Of a stretch of 64,000 bases of DNA, positions 45,246 to 51,036 are shown one piece after another (within the stretch, counting starts at the first letter, position 1; each line of letters opens with the position of its first letter). The DNA comes from Pseudonocardiales bacterium. GTDB lineage: Bacteria; Actinomycetota; Actinomycetes; Mycobacteriales; Pseudonocardiaceae. The stretch is taken from NCBI GenBank assembly GCA_019247305.1, contig JAFAPC010000125.1, positions 168,199 to 232,198 on the forward strand, written 5' to 3'. The notes beneath the pieces are model-generated. The model was given only the letters and a program-made list of their open reading frames with translations, was not told the origin of the DNA and made no database searches. Both the position numbers and the translations under genes were made by a program.

Positions 45246-45425
45246 ATGACCACGCAGCACACCCATGAGCACACCCACGAGGATGTAACGCATACGCATA
45301 CCCATGTTCTGCACGATCATGACCACGTCGAGCACGAGCACGAGCACAGCCACGACGAGCAGACCCACGCCCACCCGCACGCCCACGAGACAAGCCTCGT
45401 CGAGGAGCACGACCACTCGCACTGA
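45246..45425 (+). CDS. Histidine-rich small protein
   Basis: 59 aa, 21 of them histidine. It is built of HxH repeats (HTHEHTHED, HDHDHVEHEHEHSHDE, HAHPHAHE) and has no hydrophobic segment. GAAAGGGAG lies 8-16 nt upstream of the ATG, a strong ribosome-binding site. Such composition binds Ni, Zn or Cu, so a metal storage, chaperone or buffering role is likely. It is not part of a larger GTPase or transporter frame; the stop follows directly. Neighbours are molybdenum-cofactor genes and, further on, a cupredoxin operon. Confidence 0.75.
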   Translation: MTTQHTHEHTHEDVTHTHTHVLHDHDHVEHEHEHSHDEQTHAHPHAHETSLVEEHDHSH

Positions 45426-45470
45426 TCGCTGTCCCGCCGGTGATGTACCAGCCGGTGGCAGCGGGCAGCC

Positions 45471-46337
45471 CTAGCGCAGCGGCTCGCCAGTCCGCACCTG
45501 GGCAAGGATGTCAATCTCGTCGCCCAGGTGCAGGGCGGCGCCGGGGGAGTCGGGAATGAGGTTCACCGCGAACCACGTCTTGCCATCCCAGCGCCGGCAG
45601 CGGGCGAGCGTGGTGAGCGGTTCTTTGCCCTTGCTCGCGGTGTCGGGATCGATCGTGGTGAACACGCAGCGGTCGCAGGCCCGTACCGCCCGGAAGCTCA
45701 CGGCACCGATGCGCAGCACCCGCCACCCGTCCTCGGCCCAGGCGGGTGCGCCCGCGACGACCAGGTTGGGGCGAAACCGCGTCATCGGCACGGGCCCCTC
45801 CTGGGCGCGCGGTCCCTGGGCGATCAGGTCGTTCAGGGCGGCCAGCGACTCCTCGGTGGCCAGCAGCAGCGGGTAGCCGTCCGCGAAGGACACCCGATCC
45901 TGCTCCTGGCTGTACGCGGGGTTGCACCGACGCTGCGTGGGGTCATCGAGATACACCAGGCGGACCGGTTTGCCGACCGCGGTAGTGAACCAGGCGTGCG
46001 CTTCCTCCGCCGCGGGCGCGGCGGCCACCACACTGCGGGAGACCCGGACCTGGATAAGGGCGCCACCGTGCGGTATGCGCACCAGCAGCGGATCGGCGTC
46101 CGGCGCCTGCACCCGCAGCCCGTCGGCGGTGAACTCCGGGGTGAGGAGCACCAGCTGCGGGTACTCCCGCGCCGTCACCACCAGACCCGCGTCGTCAACG
46201 AGCATCCATCGCCGGTCACCGGCCAGGCCCCACGGCTCGACCGCGGCCTCCTGGACCGCATGGCCGCGGCAAGACTTGATCGGATACCGGTGGAGCCCGG
46301 TCAGGGTGAGCGCCACGGATGCCAGGCTAATGCCCAC
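45471..46337 (-). CDS. MOSC domain protein (YcbX/mARC-like)
   Basis: 288 aa. The N-terminal MOSC_N barrel reads GLHRYPIKSCRGHAVQEAAV, then PWGLAGDRRWMLVDDAGL. The MOSC domain reads RFRPNLVVAG, then RACDRCVFTTIDPDT with the cofactor cysteine, then FAVNLIPDSPG. Such proteins carry molybdenum cofactor and reduce N-hydroxylated compounds or transfer sulfur. The nearby XdhC and MobA-like genes fit a shared cofactor theme. They are on the same strand but separated by the histidine-rich gene. Confidence 0.92.
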   Translation of the reverse strand: MGISLASVALTLTGLHRYPIKSCRGHAVQEAAVEPWGLAGDRRWMLVDDAGLVVTAREYPQLVLLTPEFTADGLRVQAPDADPLLVRIPHGGALIQVRVSRSVVAAAPAAEEAHAWFTTAVGKPVRLVYLDDPTQRRCNPAYSQEQDRVSFADGYPLLLATEESLAALNDLIAQGPRAQEGPVPMTRFRPNLVVAGAPAWAEDGWRVLRIGAVSFRAVRACDRCVFTTIDPDTASKGKEPLTTLARCRRWDGKTWFAVNLIPDSPGAALHLGDEIDILAQVRTGEPLR

Positions 46338-46400
46338 GGACGCCCCGAGAAGCGCGTACGGTGCAGTCGTGGCGCCCGATCGTCCACCCCGGCCGGTGGT

Positions 46401-46427
46401 GGCCGGATTGCCGGCTCGGCCGGCCTG
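46401..46427 (+). repeat. Relative of the 27-nt palindromic element (intergenic)
   Basis: Lead GGCCGGATT, arm GCCGGC, loop TCG, arm GCCGGC, tail CTG. It has the same layout as the main element, with the second arm position changed from T to C and its pairing partner from A to G. Confidence 0.65.
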
Positions 46428-46535
46428 ACCGCAGTGGTTAAGCGTCCGGATCGTCCGTTTGGAATGGATCAGGAAGGGGAACCCTGTCAGCAGAAGATCC
46501 CCTCCGGGGTCGTCGCAGTCGAAGGTGGTGTCGTC

Positions 46536-46691
46536 ATGGGTTTGATTCTCGGCTTACTAGTGCTCTGGCTCGTGCTGGTCGTGGTGGGGTTTGCCGTCAA
46601 GACGCTGCTGTGGCTCGCGATCGTCGGCTTGGTCTTGTTTGTCCTGACGGGCGTGTTTGGGGCAGTGCGAGGCCGCGGCGCGCTCCGCTGA
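46536..46691 (+). CDS. Small hydrophobic membrane protein
   Basis: 51 aa. Almost the entire length is two hydrophobic stretches (LILGLLVLWLVLVVVGFAV and LLWLAIVGLVLFVLTGVFGA), followed by the basic end VRGRGALR. GAAGGTGG lies 8-15 nt before the ATG. This resembles the tiny hydrophobic proteins common in actinomycetes; no function is known. Confidence 0.6.
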   Translation: MGLILGLLVLWLVLVVVGFAVKTLLWLAIVGLVLFVLTGVFGAVRGRGALR

Positions 46692-46745
46692 GGCCGCACA
46701 CTGAGTAGTCCTCATTCCCGTAGATCTTGCTCGGTTGCCCCCAGC

Positions 46746-46809
46746 GCGCCGAGTTCGACAGGAGAGTCGCTCGGGTGAGCGCAGGCAGCTCTCACGTCGA
46801 ACTCGGCGC
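46746..46809. terminator. Long inverted repeat between convergent genes
   Basis: GCGCCGAGTTCGAC (46746-46759) pairs perfectly with GTCGAACTCGGCGC (46796-46809), with further pairing inside (GGAGAG with CTCTC; CGCTC-GGGT-GAGCG). It lies at the 3' end of the small minus-strand gene and 54 nt after the small membrane protein, so it may be a bidirectional terminator. Confidence 0.6.
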
Positions 46810-46932
46810 ACCCAGAGGATCAGACAGAGCGATGACCAGCTCATCTGCGCTCAGCCGCGCCGGCGGCTGCGCGTTGGTCACTTCGAGGAAGTCGAGGGCG
46901 TGGGCGATGTGGTAGTGGGTGGCGTGGTCCAT
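46792..46932 (-). CDS. Small hypothetical protein at the end of the cupredoxin operon
   Basis: 46 aa: MDHATHYHIAHALDFLEVTN, then AQPPARLSADELVIALSDPL, then GAPSST. AAGGAG is spaced ideally before the ATG, which lies 5 nt after the stop of the upstream membrane-protein gene. The N-terminus is histidine-rich. The ribosome-binding site and tight spacing argue it is translated; the family is unknown. Confidence 0.55.
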   Translation of the reverse strand: MDHATHYHIAHALDFLEVTNAQPPARLSADELVIALSDPLGAPSST

Positions 46933-46937
46933 GGTTC

Positions 46938-47360
46938 TCACTCCTTGAGCGACTCGGGAACATGGCGACTCGGGAGCTCACCCGTTCGGGTGGTGCGGCG
47001 AGGGAGCGGGACGGCGAGCAAACCTAGGGTGGCGATCTCGACGAGGACGCTGATGAGGGCTTGCGGGGCGGGTTGCAGCCCGTATTCGACGAACCCGAGG
47101 ACCCCGATGGTGCGGGAGAGGATGAACCCCACCAGCGCCCCGGCGGTCAGGGCGGCGGCGGCCAGCCGCAGCACCACCCGGGAGGTGAGCAGGAGCGGCA
47201 GCGTCACCACAAGGCAGCCGCAGGCCTGCAGGAGGAACGCCGGGCCGATCCCGGGGATGGCGCGGTAGCCGTTCAGATACAGCTGGAGGTGGATGATGCC
47301 GCTGGTTGCCAGGCAGCCGGCTGCGGCCAGGCGCACCAGCAGGGACCAGGTCCGCCTCAT
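46938..47360 (-). CDS. Small integral membrane protein
   Basis: 140 aa with about four transmembrane segments (LAAAGCLATSGIIHLQLYLN; GPAFLLQACGCLVVTLPLLL; AAALTAGALVGFILSRTIGV; ISVLVEIATLGLLAVPLP). Its ATG overlaps the stop of the metallophosphoesterase gene (ATGA), so it is coupled to the cupredoxin and phosphoesterase. IHLQLYLNGYR with a histidine in the first helix might bind a metal or heme, but this is speculative. Confidence 0.75.
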   Translation of the reverse strand: MRRTWSLLVRLAAAGCLATSGIIHLQLYLNGYRAIPGIGPAFLLQACGCLVVTLPLLLTSRVVLRLAAAALTAGALVGFILSRTIGVLGFVEYGLQPAPQALISVLVEIATLGLLAVPLPRRTTRTGELPSRHVPESLKE

Positions 47361-48331
47361 GTGAGCCTCCGGTCCCGGATCGCTAGCGCGTGGTGACCGC
47401 TCTGGTAGGTCACCTCGCGGATGCCCAGGGCGGCGCTGAGCTGCCCGGCGGGCAGCGTGACCGGGGTCGGGGCGGGCCCCACCCCAGGGTGGGGCAAGGG
47501 GTAGGCGGTGGTGGTCGCGCTGTAGAAGGTGACGTTGCCTTCGGTTTTGGTGAACAGTTGGTGGACGTGGCCGTTGAGGCAGGTCACCGAGGAGAACCGG
47601 CGGAGGTAGCTGAGGGCTTGGGTGGCGTCATCGGTGCCCCAACCCCAGGCCGGGTACATCGCGAACAGGGGGATGTGGCTGAACACCACGATGGGTGTGT
47701 CCGCGGAGCGCCCGGCGACGTCTTTGCGGATGAAGTCGAGCTGATCGGTGCCCAGATGGCCGAGCTTTTCCAGGGCCAGGGTGTTGACCAGGGCGATGAC
47801 GTGCACGCCCTTGATGTCAAAGCTGTACCAGCCATCTCCTTGGGTGCCGGCCCCGAACATCGCTCGGTATTTCTGCCCGTGGTCGTCAACCGAGTCGTGC
47901 TCGCCGGGCACGGTGAACACTTTCCCGGTGCGCAGCCCGGAAAGCATCTGGCGGACCTGGTCGAACTGGGCCGGGGTGGACAGGTGGGTCAGATCGCCGG
48001 TGTGCATCACGAAGTCCGGGCGATACCCCAGGGTGTTGATCTGGTTGATGGCGCGGCTGAAGGAGCCGGTCACGTCGGTGTTCGCGGGCCCGGTGAAACC
48101 CAGGTGGCTGTCGCTGATCTGCGCGAACCGCAGCGCGTTCGGGTCTTGGGCCAGGGCTGCTGCGGCGGGTGTGCCAGCGAGGTAGCTACTCACCTCACCG
48201 CCGCTGACGGTGAGCACCACCGCGGAGCCGAACCACGCGGTGTGTCGTAGCAGCGCCCGGCGGCTCATTCCAGCAGGCCCCTGCTCGGCCCGAGTGTCGG
48301 CCCCGTGCTCGGCCCCATGCAGGGCGCTCAT
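47357..48331 (-). CDS. Secreted (Tat-type) metallophosphoesterase
   Basis: 324 aa from ATG 48331. A twin-arginine-like signal (MSRRALLRHTAWFGSAVVLT) precedes the calcineurin-like phosphoesterase domain. Metal-binding blocks are QISDSHLGF (DxH), HTGDLTH (GD), VPGEHDSVDD (GNHD-like with E replacing N), FSHIPLF and LNGHVHQLF (GHxH). The GEHD variant is unusual. It is translationally coupled to an upstream cupredoxin and a downstream membrane protein, suggesting an extracytoplasmic redox or phosphate-ester role. The substrate is unknown. Confidence 0.88.
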   Translation of the reverse strand: MSALHGAEHGADTRAEQGPAGMSRRALLRHTAWFGSAVVLTVSGGEVSSYLAGTPAAAALAQDPNALRFAQISDSHLGFTGPANTDVTGSFSRAINQINTLGYRPDFVMHTGDLTHLSTPAQFDQVRQMLSGLRTGKVFTVPGEHDSVDDHGQKYRAMFGAGTQGDGWYSFDIKGVHVIALVNTLALEKLGHLGTDQLDFIRKDVAGRSADTPIVVFSHIPLFAMYPAWGWGTDDATQALSYLRRFSSVTCLNGHVHQLFTKTEGNVTFYSATTTAYPLPHPGVGPAPTPVTLPAGQLSAALGIREVTYQSGHHALAIRDRRLT

Positions 48332-48750
48332 GGGGTCACCACCACGGTGGCGGTCATGAACGGGTGGATGGTGCACAGGTAGTCGAAGCGACCCGGGGTG
48401 GTGAAGGTGTGCTGGTAGGACTGGCCGGTGCTCAGCGTGGGGGAGTGAAACGCCCCCGATGTCGCGCTCACGGTGTGCGGGTCCTGGTCGCGGTTGGTCC
48501 AGGTGAGGGTGGTGCCGACCTTGATGGTCACGGTGGCGGGGGAGAATGCGAAGTTCTGGATGGTCACCGCCTCGCTGGCCGCCGACACGCCGGGCATCAC
48601 CCGCTCGGCCACGACCGGCGCCGGGGCGGCTGCGCCCGGCGTCGGGGCGGCGGTGGCAGTGCCGGCCACGATCCCCATCGCGGCCCCGACCAGGAGCGCG
48701 GTCCCCGCCGCGACCACGGACACCCTGAGGCTGGTGCTGAACTGATGCAT
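48328..48750 (-). CDS. Secreted cupredoxin (plastocyanin/amicyanin-like)
   Basis: 140 aa with an N-terminal signal peptide (VVAAGTALLVGAAMGIVAGT). The copper site is visible: His in DPHTVSATSG, then YLCTIHPFM, which supplies Cys, His and Met ligands. VTIKVGTTLTWTNRD is the typical strand before the first ligand. It is probably a periplasmic or wall electron carrier or copper-binding protein. It is the first gene of a four-gene operon (cupredoxin, phosphoesterase, membrane protein, small protein). Confidence 0.92.
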   Translation of the reverse strand: MHQFSTSLRVSVVAAGTALLVGAAMGIVAGTATAAPTPGAAAPAPVVAERVMPGVSAASEAVTIQNFAFSPATVTIKVGTTLTWTNRDQDPHTVSATSGAFHSPTLSTGQSYQHTFTTPGRFDYLCTIHPFMTATVVVTP

Positions 48751-48839
48751 GATGATTCGTCCCTATCCGGCCCGGCCGTGGCGGGCCCGCTGGTGCACCC
48801 GCCTTCCTGGCGGATCTCACCCAGAGATAGGGGCCGGGG

Positions 48840-49274
48840 TTACACCACTCGCCGAAGGATCGTGGCCAACTCGGCGTCCAGTGCCCGGCGTACCAGCACG
48901 CACTCCGGGCAGGAGGAGCACCGGCCACCCCGGCACGGGGAGCACATGACAAACGTGGACACCAGGAATTCCCACACCGGATCGGCCAGGCAGCTCAGCT
49001 GACAGTCACCATCCGGCGCGGACAGCTGCACCACCAGACGACCCAGGGCGGATCGGTACAGGTGCACGTCTGCCTCCCCGCAGGGAGCGAGGAACGCTTC
49101 GGCCAGCAGACCCCGCGCCCAGGACCAGCACCGCCTCGCGGACCCGCCGAAGGGGTGCAACACCAGTGCCACGGCCAAGGGGTCGGCCGCGGTATAGGAC
49201 CACACGCCGGTGACCAGGTGGCACTGCCGATCGAGGAACACGGTGTCGCGGGTCACCGTCGTAGGCCCACTCAT
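48840..49274 (-). CDS. SsgA-family cell-division/sporulation protein with Cys-rich tail
   Basis: 144 aa. Residues about 10-105 follow the SsgA-like pattern: YTAADPLAVALVLHPFGG, then WSWARGLLAEAFLAPCGEAD, then HLYRSALGRLVVQLSAPDG and DPVWEFLVSTF. SsgA-like proteins localise division and sporulation machinery in actinomycetes. After the domain comes CSPCRGGRCSSCPEC, five cysteines in 15 residues, not usual for the family and suggestive of metal binding. The ATG overlaps the stop of the preceding small gene (ATGA). Confidence 0.82.
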   Translation of the reverse strand: MSGPTTVTRDTVFLDRQCHLVTGVWSYTAADPLAVALVLHPFGGSARRCWSWARGLLAEAFLAPCGEADVHLYRSALGRLVVQLSAPDGDCQLSCLADPVWEFLVSTFVMCSPCRGGRCSSCPECVLVRRALDAELATILRRVV

Positions 49275-49447
49275 CGTTGGTCCTCCTCGAGCAGCTCTCT
49301 CAGCTCTCGCCGCCGCGCTGACAGGTGTTCGGTGATCTGGACCGCGGCGGTTTGTACTCTCTCCTGAGCATCCATCAGCATGCTGATCGCGGCAATCTCG
49401 GCCTGCAGCCTGGCGCGGGTACTCCCGGCGGGTGTGGTTGTTGACAT
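49271..49447 (-). CDS. Small helical protein coupled to the SsgA-like gene
   Basis: 58 aa from ATG 49447 with AGGAGGGG upstream; an earlier in-frame ATG lacks such a site. ARLQAEIAAISMLMDAQERV, then HLSARRRELRELLEEDQR suggest a coiled coil. Coupling by ATGA overlap implies joint function with the SsgA-like protein. No family is recognised. Confidence 0.65.
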   Translation of the reverse strand: MSTTTPAGSTRARLQAEIAAISMLMDAQERVQTAAVQITEHLSARRRELRELLEEDQR

Positions 49448-49590
49448 CTGGGCCCCTCCTGATGCGGGTGTCACCAACAGGTAACGGCCCGGGTTACATC
49501 ACACCGGGGCCTGGGGGGAGCGTGTCCCCTATCGGGTCGGTCACCCGCAAGCCCGGCTTGGCTGTCCTGGTTGGTGGCCGCGCCTGGAAA

Positions 49591-49651
49591 GATCACTGTT
49601 TTGGTGACAAAAGTGACACATTCTGTCGGTTTTGTCACCAAAACAGTGATC
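49591..49651. repeat. 22-bp perfect inverted repeat, AT-rich
   Basis: Left arm 49591-49612 (starts GATCACTGTTTTGGTG, ends ACAAAA) pairs perfectly with 49630-49651; the 17-nt loop contains GACA and TGTC that can extend the stem. It sits in the 355-nt gene-free stretch 49448-49802, between the small coiled-coil gene and the 3' end of the dead cysS copy. Otherwise that stretch shows nothing recognisable. Confidence 0.92.
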
Positions 49652-49802
49652 ATGGGGTCCCGAGCTCGGCTCAGCCACTCTGCTCGGCGGTCCGAGGCAG
49701 CGCCTCGCTGGGCGTACCGAGAAGGACCTTGATGTCATAGGGTGAGTGCACCACGTACCACGGCCGGCCACCGCGGAACTCACTCACGTCTCTGCCGACG
49801 CG

Positions 49803-51019
49803 CTATCGGGTCCCTTGACAACTGCGAGCGGGGTGATCCGAGACGTGCGTAAGGTGAAATCGACGCCAGGATCTCATTGCGTTATGAAACACGTCCAAAT
49901 CTTCCGGCTGCAACGTCGTCAGACCAAAACCGAGTAGCGCGTCACACGCGGCGATGACGACTCGACGACCGTCGTCCGTCACGGCACCGGGGCGAAGGGC
50001 GTGCTGCAGCAACGCGAGGACCTGAGGTGTGCCGAGGTCATCACTGATGGCCGCGTCAAGGCGATCCAGCAGGCTGTTGGTGAGGGTGTCACCGGCTGCG
50101 GCCTGACGGGCATCGGATAAGGTCTCGATCATCGGCAGTGGCCGCAGCGGCTGGATTCGGGTGAGCAGCCGCCGCAACGTTGCTTGGCTCGCGTTGATCG
50201 CGGCCTGGGTGTAGTCAAGTTGCGCTCGGTAGTGTCCGCCGGCCAAGAACAGTCGATACGCCATGGGGTGAAGTCCAGCCTGGCGTAGATCAGCGACGCG
50301 GACGGTGCCGCCGGCCGACTTGGCCATCTTCTGGGCACCGAACTGCAGGAATTCGTTGTGCAGCCAGAACCGCACCCACGGCAGCCCGTCGCGAAGGTAG
50401 GCCTCACTCTGCGCGATTTCATTGATGTGATCCAATTCTCGGTGATCCACCCCGCCGGTGTGAATGTCGACATGCCGGCCGAGCAGGGCGATGCTCATCA
50501 CCGAGCACTCCAGGTGCCAGCCCGGTGCGCCCCAGCCCCACGGCGAGTCCCACCGCATCGCCCGTATCTGACCCGGCTCCTCGGTGCGCCACAGCGCAAA
50601 ATCGGTCTTGCTGCGTCGTCACTTCGACCTGCTCGACGCGGGCGCCTTCCCATTGTTCCTCGGTGTTGAGCAAAGCGAGGCTACCGTAGCCGCGCGACTT
50701 GGCTGTGTCAAAGTAGAGCCCAGAGTCGATGGTGTAGGCGTAGCCGTGTCGTTCGAGGTCCGCGGCGAACTCGATCATCTGGTTGACGTAGGCGGTGGCC
50801 CGTGGGTAGTCGTCGGCAGGCAGGATGTTCAACGCGGTGGATCAATGCCCGGCGCAGCGTGTCCGCAAACACGTAGGCGCGCAGATCGCCGAGGTGCGGG
50901 TAGGCGTACACAGTCGGTCCGCAGGTATACACGCCGACCGTATCGGTGGCCGGAGCAAAGACATCCAGGCGACGGCCAAGCGAGTTGTACAGCTTCAGCT
51001 GATCTCCGATGGTCATCAT
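49803..51019 (-). pseudogene. cysS: Cysteinyl-tRNA synthetase paralogue, deleted and frameshifted
   Basis: Three frames are needed. The N-terminus (YTCGPTVYAYPHLGDLRAYV, FADTLRRAL) is followed by a jump to NILPADDYPRATAYVNQMIE, so about 45 residues that include the NITDVGH region are missing. A second shift near 50585 moves to MRWDSPWGWGAPGWHLECSV, then HTGGVDHRELDHINEIAQSE and KMAKSAGG, a KMSKS-like loop. AGGAGG precedes the ATG, and the gene begins 17 nt after the valS stop. It was a class I cysteinyl-tRNA synthetase, now inactive. Confidence 0.88.
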
Positions 51020-51036
51020 TCTTCCCTCCTCCCGCA

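Noticed and set aside
45114..45422. Minus-strand hydrophobic frame opposite the histidine-rich gene
   Set aside because: The Val/Met/Leu-rich translation is the antisense of His codons; the plus-strand gene has the ribosome-binding site.
49746..49937. 63-codon plus-strand ORF overlapping the cysS remnant
   Set aside because: It overlaps the antisense 3' end of the cysS copy and has no coding features.
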